DNA of 64,000 nt, taken from the NCBI RefSeq assembly GCF_014645535.1, contig NZ_BMLX01000008.1:1-64000 (forward strand), read 5' to 3'. Below the pieces are notes generated by a model, which saw only the letters and a list, made by a program, of their open reading frames with translations, was not told where the DNA came from and ran no database searches. Positions 42,567 to 51,215 of this stretch are shown one piece after another. The stretch is from Silvimonas iriomotensis. GTDB taxonomy: Bacteria; Pseudomonadota; Gammaproteobacteria; Burkholderiales; Chitinibacteraceae. Each line of letters opens with the position of its first letter. Positions within the stretch are counted from its first letter, which is position 1. Position numbers and translations under genes: made by a program.

Positions 42567-43079
42567 TCACTCCCCATAAGGCCCCAGATAATCCAGCTTC
42601 CCCACATCCAGCCCATGCTGACGCAAAATCGCATGCGCCGTCGCAATGTGGAAATAGAAATTCGGCAGCACAAACGTCATCAAATACTCATCGCCAGTAA
42701 ACGTGGTTTTGATGGTGGAAAAATCCAGCGTCACTTCACGGGTATGCGTGCCATCCAGCTGCTCTGGCGTGATCGTCGCAAAAAACGCCTGCGTTTTCAG
42801 GATCCGGGTTTTCAGCTCACCAAACGTGGTCTCGCAATCCGGGAAACTGGGCACGTCAATGCCCACCAGACGGCCAATGGCGTTTTTGGACGTGTCAGAA
42901 GCGCGTTGTATCTGCCCGGCCAGCGGCAGCATGTCGGTGGCAATGCGGGCGTGGACCAGCACTTCGGGCGGCACGCCGGCGGCTTTGGCATGGGCTTCGG
43001 CTTTATCCACGTAGCTGGCCAGCACTTGCAGGCCACGCTGGAATACCGGAATGGAAAGGCGATACATCGATACAGCCAT
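42567..43079 (-). CDS. DUF1993 protein (DinB-like fold)
   Basis: 170 residues. MYRLSIPVFQRGLQVLASYV at the start, ARIATDMLPLAGQIQRASD in the middle, and FVLPNFYFHIATAHAILRQHGLDVGK near the end match the DUF1993 family, which has a four-helix DinB/YfiT-like fold with a conserved His region. It is probably cytoplasmic and the activity is not known. Downstream of it lies the repeat-rich gap. Confidence 0.88.
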   Translation of the reverse strand: MAVSMYRLSIPVFQRGLQVLASYVDKAEAHAKAAGVPPEVLVHARIATDMLPLAGQIQRASDTSKNAIGRLVGIDVPSFPDCETTFGELKTRILKTQAFFATITPEQLDGTHTREVTLDFSTIKTTFTGDEYLMTFVLPNFYFHIATAHAILRQHGLDVGKLDYLGPYGE

Positions 43080-43236
43080 GACAGCGTCACTCCTGGGAAG
43101 GTGCTGGTACGGTGGCGGCGAGCGGCTGAAAATTCAAGCCATTGTCATCAGTATCGACGATCTGCATCAATCATGAGGCGGATTTTGCGCCCGGGCAGCT
43201 CTCGCCCGCACGGGCGCAGCCACGCCGGGCGGCACA

Positions 43237-44262
43237 TCAGAATGCGCGCTCGGCCGGGTAGGAACTGGTGAAGTCGTTCTGCCAGCGGAAATTGATGAAC
43301 GACATGGTGACCGAGACCTCAAGCCCTTCCACAAAATGCCAGCAACCCACCGGCAAGAACAGGATTTCGCCCGGATTAAGCGTGCATTCCAGCGGGCGCA
43401 CGCGCCGCATTTCAGGAAAGCGCTGGAAGTCGACATTGCGGGCATCGACATAGGTAAAGCAGTGCTCGTGGTTGTACATGCTGGCGATTTCCGTTGCCGG
43501 TACCAGCACAACGCGCTTGCGGCCGATGATCTGCGCCATGAAATTATTGGTCAGATCATGGTGGAACGGGGTGATGGTGCCGGCCGGGCCAAACCACAAA
43601 AAGCCGCTATCAACAGACGACGGGTCCAGGTATTCCGGCAGCGGCGGTACGTCGTTCCACAGGTCGGCCAGCGCCGCGCGATTGCGCGAGTCGTTGTAGG
43701 CCGTCATGTAAAAGTCGTTGGTCGGGCTTTGCGCGCGCACCAGGTTCACGTACTCGGCAAAGCGCATGGTTTTTTCATGGCGCTTTTTGTCCAGTTCGTA
43801 ATGCTGGTTGCTGTTGCGGCCAAACTGGACCTGAACCTCGGCATTGCCGCAACGGCTGGCAAAGTAATCAAGGCTCCATTTGTTCATGGCAGGCCAGTGA
43901 TCCATCATGCCGGTGATGATGACGGGGCGGCCGGCGGTATAGAACTCGTCAAAGAATTCGCGGGTGCTCAGGCGGTGCCGCCGCGGGATTTCCGCCGCGC
44001 GCAGGTGCTCCAGCCGGCGCAGGTTGTCCAGCACCCAGTCACGCTTGGCCAGCCGGTTTTTCAGGCGCTGCGCACCGGCCAGATACGGGCTTTGGCGGGC
44101 CGCGTTGAGTTCTGCCAGCGCCATGTCCGGCGCAATGCCGCCAGCGACCATCACCTGCAACAGATCATCCGGATTGCTGCCCAGCAGCAGGTTCTCGGCA
44201 ATCCAGCGCCGCCATTCATTGTCGACCACGACCGTGGCCACGGTCTGATGTCGTGTATCCAT
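43237..44262 (-). CDS. JmjC/cupin-like Fe(II)/2-oxoglutarate hydroxylase
   Basis: The start at 44262 follows GAGGAGG; the longer upstream frame is non-coding. 341 residues: a helical N-terminal region (about 10-95), then a JmjC-type double-stranded beta-helix (about 105-330). RPVIITGMMDHWPAMNKWS is the family entry motif, TPFHHDLTNN supplies His234 and Asp236, and GCWHFVEG supplies the distal His309. Proteins of this type hydroxylate side chains of proteins or small molecules. No partner gene is adjacent, so the substrate is open. Confidence 0.88.
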   Translation of the reverse strand: MDTRHQTVATVVVDNEWRRWIAENLLLGSNPDDLLQVMVAGGIAPDMALAELNAARQSPYLAGAQRLKNRLAKRDWVLDNLRRLEHLRAAEIPRRHRLSTREFFDEFYTAGRPVIITGMMDHWPAMNKWSLDYFASRCGNAEVQVQFGRNSNQHYELDKKRHEKTMRFAEYVNLVRAQSPTNDFYMTAYNDSRNRAALADLWNDVPPLPEYLDPSSVDSGFLWFGPAGTITPFHHDLTNNFMAQIIGRKRVVLVPATEIASMYNHEHCFTYVDARNVDFQRFPEMRRVRPLECTLNPGEILFLPVGCWHFVEGLEVSVTMSFINFRWQNDFTSSYPAERAF

Positions 44263-44608
44263 CCATCCTCCTCGTCCGGTCGTTGCCGGTTTTACCCAAC
44301 GCTTCAAGTGCTTGGGCGATGTTGTCATGACACGTTCAAGCGTACTTGCTGCACCCGGGCATGGGTAGCCCTGGCCCGCCGGACGTTTGTTAAACGAGAC
44401 ATTCGGCAGGCCGGTGCGGATGGCCGGGACAAGTCGGCGCCAACCCTGGTCACCAGAACCCTTCGTACCCGAGGACACAGGCAGTTACGCCCGTCGCGGC
44501 GGTCAAATCAGTCTGGCCTGACCATTGATGTATCAGCGTGTATGGAAAACAACGCCGCAACCGGCCAAAATTGACGCAAAACTTACCGCTTGCGAAGATG
44601 CCGCAGCC
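44263..44608. other. Intergenic region, no gene seen
   Basis: 346 bases between divergent genes. Besides the GAGGAGG site of the minus-strand gene, I see no promoter, palindrome or short gene that stands out. Confidence 0.4.
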
Positions 44609-45499
44609 ATGACTTGCCCAACAAAAAAAATGATCCTGCGCGCATCCGCACTTGCCTTTCTGCTCTGTTTTGCCACGCCCGCACAGGCAGAGATTTATAA
44701 AACCAAAGATGCCAATGGCAATGTCACATTTACGGATGTGGATCCAAACGCGCCCAATCAGGTTTCGGAGAGCAAAGGCGCGCAAAGCACGACTGTAAGG
44801 ACTACGCGCCCCGTCACCACTTTCAGCCGCTATGGCACCTGGCGAACTTTCCAGTCCAGCACCGTGACCATCCAGACCCGCGCTCCGGCTTCTGCCTCAG
44901 GCAGCGGCTTTCGGGTGGCCTCAAACATCATCGTGACCAGCAAGCATCTGGTGCACGATTGCAACCGGATCATGATCGACAATGTCCGCATGGCGCAGCA
45001 GGTAGCCCTGAGTGGCGAGAGCGATCTGGCGCTGGTCAGGGACTATGGCAGCAGTGGTTCCATGATCAAGTTTCGCGAAGATGAAGTCCGCCAGGGTGAA
45101 AGCGTGCTTGTGGGCGGCTTCCTTTCCCCGACGCAGCAGGGCGAGCGGGCGGTGCTCAACACTGGCAAGGCGCAGATTAAAAGTGGCAGTACGGAACCGC
45201 ACATTTTCAGCGTCGCCGGGAATATCCTGGCGGGTGCCAAAGGCGGGCCGATCCTGGATCAGGCCGGCCATCTCGTCGGGCTGGTTTCGTTCAATACCAA
45301 TATGGAGACGGCCTCGCACGTGATCGAGGTGACGCCCAATGCGCAAAGCAGCCCGGCCATCAAGGGTTCAGAAATCGCCCACTTTCTCAAGGCCTATAGC
45401 GTTGAGCCCATGATTGCCCAATCCAGTCAGGCGGTCGAGCAAACGGTCATTGCCAACAATCTTGAGCATGCCATGGTGACCATTACCTGTTACCGCTAA
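44609..45499 (+). CDS. Secreted DUF4124 plus trypsin-like domain protein lacking the catalytic serine
   Basis: 296 residues from ATG 44609 (44630 is an alternative inside the signal peptide). Signal about 1-27 ending TPAQA; DUF4124 domain about 28-60 (IYKTKDANGNVTFTDVDPN); then a chymotrypsin-fold domain (about 92-260). His113 in IIVTSKHLV and Asp139 in ESDLALVRD fit the triad. The nucleophile position, normally G-N/D-S-G-G-P, is AGAKGGPILD with Lys211 in place of Ser. So it keeps the protease scaffold without ordinary activity. It may act as a binding or scaffold protein in the periplasm. Confidence 0.78.
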   Translation: MTCPTKKMILRASALAFLLCFATPAQAEIYKTKDANGNVTFTDVDPNAPNQVSESKGAQSTTVRTTRPVTTFSRYGTWRTFQSSTVTIQTRAPASASGSGFRVASNIIVTSKHLVHDCNRIMIDNVRMAQQVALSGESDLALVRDYGSSGSMIKFREDEVRQGESVLVGGFLSPTQQGERAVLNTGKAQIKSGSTEPHIFSVAGNILAGAKGGPILDQAGHLVGLVSFNTNMETASHVIEVTPNAQSSPAIKGSEIAHFLKAYSVEPMIAQSSQAVEQTVIANNLEHAMVTITCYR

Positions 45500-45622
45500 G
45501 CATACGGCCTTGTATGTTTTTGTAGCAGCACAGTCCTGAACGACCGCCTGTCATGCAAGACCCGCAGCACGTTGGCTGAGGGTTGCGACTGGCCAGGCTG
45601 CGCCTTTAGCATCCCCGCAGTT

Positions 45623-45636
45623 TGCAAACGTTTTCA
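45623..45636. promoter_or_regulatory. LacI-family-like operator upstream of GH128 gene
   Basis: TGCAAACGTTTTCA is the exact reverse complement of the 14 bases at 10004-10017 upstream of the chitinase gene. The centre AAACGTTT is a perfect 8-bp palindrome. It lies 47 bases before the GH128 start codon. Confidence 0.5.
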
Positions 45637-45682
45637 AAAACGCCAGCAATGGCACAAACGCTTGAATGCGCGGGGATTTGTC

Positions 45683-46633
45683 ATGATGCTTTTGCCTCAC
45701 CGTCCGGCCCGGTCTTTTTTGCGGCTTGCTGTGTTGTGTGCCGGTTTGACGCTGGCGGCCTGCGGCGGTGGCGGTGGCGGCGGTAGCGACAATCAGGTCA
45801 GCGCGCCGTCTGCGACCACATCAACCACCGCAACCCCCACCCCCACGCCTGCTGCAGCAAGCAAAAGCTTCAAGCGTGGCATTGCTTATGACGTTGCCAA
45901 CAGCCAGGATCTGGCCGCGCTCTCGCCGGGGGTCAGCTGGTGGTACAACTGGAGTCTCAAGCCCAACACGGGTTTGCCAGCCAATGCGCAGACCACGGCG
46001 AACATGGATTTCGTCCCCATGCTGTGGAACGACAATTTTGTCGATGCAGATGTCATCACCTATCTGAAAGCCAACCCGGCCATCAAATATCTGCTGGTGC
46101 TCAACGAGCCCAATCTTGTCGATCAGGCCGACATGACGCCAGCGCAGGCGGCGACGCTGTGGCCACGTTATGAGGCGATCTCTGCCGCCACCGGCGTAAA
46201 ACTGGTGGGGCCAGCCATGAACTGGGGCACGTTGCCCGGATACAGCGACCCGGTGGTCTGGCTGGATGCCTTCTATGCCGCCTATCACGCCGCCAACAAC
46301 AACCGTGATCCGCAGATCGATTACCTGGTGTTCCACTGGTATGACTATGGTTTGTCTGGCCAGCTTGATCGCCTGACCAAGTACGGCAAGCCGTTCTGGG
46401 TGACCGAGTTTGCCAACTGGCACACGTCCAGCGATGCCGCGCAGATCGACACCCTGGCCAAGCAAGAAGCCCAGATGGCCGATATGGTCAAAACCTGCGA
46501 AACCCGCAGCGATGTATTCCGCTACGCCTGGTTCACCGGTCGTATCAACCCTGACCCGCACTTTGACAGCTTGCTGGCCGGCACTGGCGTGCTCACCACG
46601 CTGGGCAGCCAGTACCTGGCCCAGCCCTGGTAG
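45683..46633 (+). CDS. GH128 family lipoprotein, putative endo-beta-1,3-glucanase (first copy)
   Basis: 316 residues from ATG 45683. A lipoprotein signal ends LTLAAC with Cys about 27, followed by a Gly7 run and a Thr/Pro linker. The catalytic domain (about 62-316) shows GVSWWYNWSLKP, YLLVLNEPN with the acid/base Glu, YLVFHWYDYG, and FWVTEFANW with the nucleophile Glu, matching the Asl1/GH128 family. It should cut beta-1,3-glucan, such as that of fungal walls, at the outer membrane surface. A paralogue follows 223 bases downstream. A predicted operator is shared with the chitinase. Confidence 0.87.
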   Translation: MMLLPHRPARSFLRLAVLCAGLTLAACGGGGGGGSDNQVSAPSATTSTTATPTPTPAAASKSFKRGIAYDVANSQDLAALSPGVSWWYNWSLKPNTGLPANAQTTANMDFVPMLWNDNFVDADVITYLKANPAIKYLLVLNEPNLVDQADMTPAQAATLWPRYEAISAATGVKLVGPAMNWGTLPGYSDPVVWLDAFYAAYHAANNNRDPQIDYLVFHWYDYGLSGQLDRLTKYGKPFWVTEFANWHTSSDAAQIDTLAKQEAQMADMVKTCETRSDVFRYAWFTGRINPDPHFDSLLAGTGVLTTLGSQYLAQPW

Positions 46634-46856
46634 CTCTGACAGGCGCAAAAACATGGCGCTGCACCACCCCGGTGCCACACTGACGTCTGTCACCAGGAAT
46701 GGACCTGCGGCGGGAACTCGCAGAACGCGTGTTCCCGCGGGCTGGTCTATTTTTGTGGCGCCTTGAGAAAGGCTCAGCCCACTCTGCACTGGCCCCTGGT
46801 CTGCCCTGTGTTCTGTCACATCCTGCCCGCCGGGTCAGTGCATTACAGGAGAACCC

Positions 46857-47828
46857 ATGATGCACCGTCTCCCACCGTTAGAAGACCCCCACCGATTACG
46901 CTGGCTGATACTTTTGATCGTCACCACTGGCCTTTATGCCTGCGGCGGTGACGACAACAGCAGTACCCCTTCCTCCTCCAGCATGTCCAGTAGTCTCACC
47001 GCCTCCTCCAAAGCCACCTCCAGCGTCACTCCCGTTCCCACCGGCACCAGCAAAAGCACCAAACGCGGCATTGCCGGCAATCTGGGTATCTACCCGGCTG
47101 ATCTGACCGTGGTCTCCAGCGGGGTCAGCTGGTGGTACAACTGGACGCTTAAACCCAGCAGCAATGTGCCCGCTGATTACCTCTCGGCGTACCAGATGGA
47201 ATTCATCCCGATGATCAGGACCGGCGATTTCGTCGATCAGGATGTGATCAACTGGTTGCTGGCCAACCCGAGCGTGAAGTATCTGCTGGTGCTCAATGAG
47301 CCCAACAAGACCAAACAGGCCAACATGAACCCATGGTCGGCGGTCGTGGTCTGGCCGCGCTTTGAAGCCATTGCCCGGCAAACCGGAGTCAAGCTGGTCG
47401 GGCCAGCCATGACCATGGGCGACATGCTGCATTACAACGATCCGGTCGCCTGGCTCGATAGCTTTATCGCGGATTACAACGCGGTGTATCACCGCGACCC
47501 GCAAATGGATTTCCTGGCGTTTCACTGGTACGACTACGGCCTGGCAGCGGCGCTTGATCGGCTGGACAAATACGGCAAGCAAATCTGGGTGACCGAGTTC
47601 GACAACTTCCACTACACCGTCGACGGCACACAGATCGATACCGAAGCCAAGCAACTGGCGCAGCAGGCCGATATGGTCAAGACACTGGAAACCCGCAGCG
47701 ATGTGTTCCGCTATGCCTGGTATACCGACCGGGTCAGCGGCAACCCGCACTTTATCAACCTGCTGGCCGATCCAGGACAGCTGACCAATGTGGGCAGCCA
47801 GTACGTGAGCCTGCCCTGGGTGTATTAA
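46857..47828 (+). CDS. GH128 family lipoprotein, putative endo-beta-1,3-glucanase (second copy)
   Basis: 323 residues, with an N-terminal helix ending TTGLYACGG (lipobox LYAC) and a Ser/Thr-rich linker (SSSSMSSSLTASSKATSS) in place of the Gly run of the first copy. The catalytic domain parallels its neighbour: GVSWWYNWTLKP, YLLVLNEPN, FHWYDYG, WVTEFDNFH, then ETRSDVFRYAWYT. Both catalytic Glu residues are kept. The two genes arose by tandem duplication and have since diverged in the linker and substrate-loop regions. A 12-bp terminator stem follows. Confidence 0.87.
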   Translation: MMHRLPPLEDPHRLRWLILLIVTTGLYACGGDDNSSTPSSSSMSSSLTASSKATSSVTPVPTGTSKSTKRGIAGNLGIYPADLTVVSSGVSWWYNWTLKPSSNVPADYLSAYQMEFIPMIRTGDFVDQDVINWLLANPSVKYLLVLNEPNKTKQANMNPWSAVVVWPRFEAIARQTGVKLVGPAMTMGDMLHYNDPVAWLDSFIADYNAVYHRDPQMDFLAFHWYDYGLAAALDRLDKYGKQIWVTEFDNFHYTVDGTQIDTEAKQLAQQADMVKTLETRSDVFRYAWYTDRVSGNPHFINLLADPGQLTNVGSQYVSLPWVY

Positions 47829-48154
47829 GGGTTCATCGCCGATCCTTAGCCAGAAACGGCAGGTTCACTGCCGTTTCTGTTTGCGCTGACCCGCCATACC
47901 TGAGGCTGCCTTCCAGCGCCCCGCGCCACCATCTGTCGACGACAATCGGCCAGACCAGGCGGCTTGTCATTCATCTATACGTCTAGCAAAAAATGGCGTC
48001 AGTCCGCTTGCCCGGGGCAAGTGGTCCGTATTGGCAACGGGCGCTATGTGTCGGTTTTCAAGGGGTTTTCCAGTCACAAAACTGCAAATCAGTCTCCATA
48101 CCGTGGCGGCACGCCGCGTGCCGGCCACTCAAAAAACAGTATGGAGACGAGACA
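47829..48154. other. Intergenic region before phospholipase C
   Basis: Holds the GH128 terminator and the phospholipase promoter region. A 15-bp palindrome, CTTGCCC-G-GGGCAAG (48007-48021), may be a regulator site. GGAGACGAG precedes the start codon. No small gene is supported. Confidence 0.4.
47851..47883 (+). terminator. Terminator after the second GH128 gene
   Basis: CAGAAACGGCAG, loop GTTCA, CTGCCGTTTCTG, then TTT: a perfect 12-bp stem starting 22 bases after the stop. Confidence 0.8.
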
Positions 48155-50416
48155 ATGGATCAGCAATTTGACGGGTTTAATCGCCGCCGCTTCATGAAAG
48201 GTGCCGCCGCCGCGCTGGCCGGCACCGTGTTGCCGGGCGGGTTGCAACGGGTGCTGGCCGCCCCGGCCGCTACCGGGACCCTGGGTTCGATCGCGCATGT
48301 GGTGATTTTCTCGCAGGAAAACCGTTCGTTTGACCACTATTTTGGCTCGCTCAACGGCGTATCCGGTTTTGGTGACAACCACCCGCTGCTGCAAAACGCC
48401 GCCAATGGTGTGGCCAATGTGTTCTATCAGAAAAACGGCAGCGTCATTCAGTGCCCGTTTCATCACAACCTGAAAACCACCGCGGCTGAATGCGCGGCGG
48501 ATGTGGCCCATGATTGGTCCAGCGGCCACACCGGCTGGGACAACGGCAAGCTGGACAAGTGGTATGCCGCCAAAGGCGGCTTGTCGATGGGGTATTTCAA
48601 CCGCCAGGATATCCCATGGCATTACGCGCTGGCCGACAACTTCACGGTCTGTGACCATTACTTTCACTCGGTCATGGGCCCGACCAACCCGAACCGGCTG
48701 TATCTGATGTCGGGCATGATTGATCCGCAAGGCAAGAACGGCGGCCCGGTGACCGACAACAGCGAAAAAGGCTACACCTGGACCACCTATGCCGAGCGCC
48801 TGCAAGCGGCCGGCATCAGCTGGCGCGTCTACCAGGAACAGGACAATTTCGACGATAACGCGCTGGCCTGGTTCAACAATTTCAAGAACGCCGGGACCAC
48901 CTCGCCGCTGTATATCAACGGCATGCAGCGCCGCACGCCGGCCCAGTTTGCGGCAGATGTCGCCAACGACCAGTTGCCCGCCGTGTCATGGGTGATCGCC
49001 CCGGCCTCTTTGTCTGAACACCCGGATTACGGCCCCAACCCGGGCGCCAACTATGTGAACCAGTACCTGACCGCGCTGGTGAGCAACCCGGCGGTGTGGC
49101 AAAAGACCGTGTTCTTCCTGGTGTATGACGAAAACGGCGGCTTCTTTGATCATGCCATCGCCCCGGTTGCGCCTGCCGGCACGACCGACGAGTTTGTCTC
49201 CGGCGTGCCGATTGGTCTGGGCGGGCGGATTCCGGCGCTGGTTATCTCGCCGTGGTCCAAGGGCGGTTATGTGGCCAGCGAGGTGTTCGACCATACTTCC
49301 ACCCTGCGCTTTCTGGAAGCATGGACCGGCGTGCAGGAGCCCAATATCAGCGCATGGCGGCGCAAGATTTGTGGCGACCTGACCAGTGCGTTCAACTTCA
49401 CCGCCAGCGATTACGCCTTCCCTACCTTGCCCGATACCGCCGCGCTGGCCGCCAATGCCGCCACCGAGTGCAAGAACCTGCCGGCCGCGACCCCCATCGC
49501 CACCACCACGCCGCCCACGCAAGAAACCGGCCCCCGTTCGGCCCGCGTACAGCCGTACCAGCTCAATGCCTGGGGCGGCGCCGACCGTAGCGCCGGCCGG
49601 TACTGGATCTACATGACCAACCAGGGCCCGCAGGATGTGATGATGTCGGCCTACGTCAACGCGTACCGTACTGACGGCCCGTGGCGTTACCAGGTGGCGG
49701 GCACCGGCGTGCAGTCGTCCGATTACTTCAGCGTGAATACCTATGGCGGCGGCAAGTACGACATCAGCGTCTACGGCCCCAACCGCTTCTACCGTCGCTT
49801 TGCCGGCAATATCGCCGCCACCGCGTGGCAAAACCAGCCGGAGCCGGAAGTCACCATCACCACCGGTTCCGCCGGCACGCCGATCACGCTGACGTTCAGC
49901 AACACCGCCAACATTGCCGCAACGTTCACCGTGACCCGCCGCAACGCGCCTGTGGGTGGCGCAGGTGGCCAGGTCTGGACAGTCACCGTGCCCGCCGGCA
50001 AAACCAGTGGCCAGAGCTTTCCGACCCATACGGACTGGTATGACTACCTGGTCACCTTGAGTGGCGACACGCTGTTTGCGCGCGAATTTGCCGGCCATAT
50101 CGAAGGCGCAAGCGGGACGACCGAGCAGCCATTTACCGCCATCGTGGCGACACCCACGCCCACGCCAACGCCAACGCCGACACCCGCCCCGACGCCCTCG
50201 CCGGCCGCGGCCCAGGCATCCACACCCACGCCCGCACCGGCTCCGTCTGCCGGCGTTTGCGCCACACCGTGGAACAGCAGCACGGTGTACGCCAATGCGG
50301 GCCAGACCGTCAGCTACCAGGGCCACAACTACCAGAACAAATGGTGGACGCAGGGCGACAACCCCAGCCTGAGCGGCCAGTCCGGGCCGTGGCAGGATCT
50401 GGGTGCATGCAGCTAG
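48155..50416 (+). CDS. Tat-exported phospholipase C with C-terminal chitin-binding module
   Basis: 753 residues from ATG 48155 (GGAGACGAG upstream). Tat signal NRRRFMKGAAAALAG (about 9-23), cleaved near 36; phosphoesterase domain (about 45-450) of the phosphocholine-type/acid-phosphatase superfamily with FSQENRSFDHYFG (52-64), GPTNPNRLYLMSG and YDENGGFFDHA. Two DUF756 domains follow (about 505-600 and 608-690). Then a PTPTP linker and a CBM5/12 module in the last 50 residues (CATPWNSSTVYANAGQTVSY, KWWTQGDNP). It should hydrolyse phospholipids outside the cell while held on chitin. A phospholipase C with a CBM is unusual. Confidence 0.92.
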   Translation: MDQQFDGFNRRRFMKGAAAALAGTVLPGGLQRVLAAPAATGTLGSIAHVVIFSQENRSFDHYFGSLNGVSGFGDNHPLLQNAANGVANVFYQKNGSVIQCPFHHNLKTTAAECAADVAHDWSSGHTGWDNGKLDKWYAAKGGLSMGYFNRQDIPWHYALADNFTVCDHYFHSVMGPTNPNRLYLMSGMIDPQGKNGGPVTDNSEKGYTWTTYAERLQAAGISWRVYQEQDNFDDNALAWFNNFKNAGTTSPLYINGMQRRTPAQFAADVANDQLPAVSWVIAPASLSEHPDYGPNPGANYVNQYLTALVSNPAVWQKTVFFLVYDENGGFFDHAIAPVAPAGTTDEFVSGVPIGLGGRIPALVISPWSKGGYVASEVFDHTSTLRFLEAWTGVQEPNISAWRRKICGDLTSAFNFTASDYAFPTLPDTAALAANAATECKNLPAATPIATTTPPTQETGPRSARVQPYQLNAWGGADRSAGRYWIYMTNQGPQDVMMSAYVNAYRTDGPWRYQVAGTGVQSSDYFSVNTYGGGKYDISVYGPNRFYRRFAGNIAATAWQNQPEPEVTITTGSAGTPITLTFSNTANIAATFTVTRRNAPVGGAGGQVWTVTVPAGKTSGQSFPTHTDWYDYLVTLSGDTLFAREFAGHIEGASGTTEQPFTAIVATPTPTPTPTPTPAPTPSPAAAQASTPTPAPAPSAGVCATPWNSSTVYANAGQTVSYQGHNYQNKWWTQGDNPSLSGQSGPWQDLGACS

Positions 50417-50434
50417 ATTGCGGGATGCCACAAC

Positions 50435-50464
50435 AAAAAAGCCACCATCACGGTGGCTTTTTTT
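50435..50464 (+). terminator. Intrinsic terminator after phospholipase C
   Basis: AAAAAAGCCACC, loop ATCAC, GGTGGC and seven T. The A run makes it bidirectional, also serving the phosphatase gene ending at 50488. Confidence 0.9.
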
Positions 50465-50487
50465 ACGGGCGGTTATCTGCGGTGGCG

Positions 50488-50811
50488 TCAGGGCAACCAG
50501 GGCGTCACTGCGCTGTGCAGGATATCGACCAGTTCAGGGTCCATATAGCGATACTCATCCGGGATATCGAGCACATGCACGGTCTTGCCGGCCAGTTCTG
50601 CAGCAAAGTCGGCCTTGAGGCGGGCTTTGTGGCTGTGCTCCATCACAAACACCAGATCAGCCCAGCGCAGGTCATCGGCGCTGACACGGCGGCGGGCGCT
50701 GGCGCTGGTGCCGGCAGAGCGCACCTGCAAGCCCGGCGTGTTGCGCCAGATCTGTTCTGCGGTGGGGCTGCGCCACTGATTGCGGCTGCAGATAAACAGC
50801 ACGTTGTACAT
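50488..50811 (-). CDS. Short low-molecular-weight protein tyrosine phosphatase-like protein
   Basis: 107 residues from ATG 50811, where the fold begins (MYNVLFICSRNQWRSPTAEQ). The C-x5-R signature is Cys8 to Arg14, followed by Ser. Later DLRWADLVFVMEHSH and the acid-loop region DIPDEYRYMDPEL are present. It is shorter than the usual 150 residues, but short stand-alone versions exist. Likely a phosphatase; a related arsenate reductase role is less likely since the extra Cys residues are missing. Confidence 0.8.
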   Translation of the reverse strand: MYNVLFICSRNQWRSPTAEQIWRNTPGLQVRSAGTSASARRRVSADDLRWADLVFVMEHSHKARLKADFAAELAGKTVHVLDIPDEYRYMDPELVDILHSAVTPWLP

Positions 50812-50909
50812 AACCGGTGCCCGTGGGTTGATTTGTGCCAATGCGGGCCGATTTTACAGACACACCCGGCATTTGCCGATCTTGTCCTGCCTGATCAAGG
50901 AAACACGCC

Positions 50910-51209
50910 ATGGCCCTGCGTCACCTGGTTTTACTGCGCTTCAAGGATGATATCCCCGCCGATACACGCGCTGCGCTGGAGCAGGAATTTGCCTCGCTGG
51001 CGACAAAGATTGACGGCATCAGCGCGTTTGAGTGGGGGCTGGATGAAAGCCCGGAGCCGCTCGCCAAAGGGCTGACCCACATTTTCAACATGACCTTTGT
51101 CGATGCCGCCGCCCGCGACGCCTATCTGCCACATCCGGTCCATCAGGCATTTGTGGCCAGACTGAAGCCGACGCTGGCCGATATCCTGGTCCTCGACTAC
51201 CCGGTGTAA
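50910..51209 (+). CDS. Dabb-family (stress-responsive alpha/beta barrel) protein
   Basis: 99 residues: LRHLVLLRFKDDIPADTRAA at the start, FEWGLDESPEPLAKGLTHIF and YLPHPVHQAFVARL match the Dabb domain, a ferredoxin-like dimeric barrel. AAGGAAACACGCC precedes the start. The activity is unknown; relatives include small-molecule cyclases and stress proteins. Convergent with the esterase gene ending at 51216. Confidence 0.88.
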   Translation: MALRHLVLLRFKDDIPADTRAALEQEFASLATKIDGISAFEWGLDESPEPLAKGLTHIFNMTFVDAAARDAYLPHPVHQAFVARLKPTLADILVLDYPV

Positions 51210-51215
51210 CGGCGT

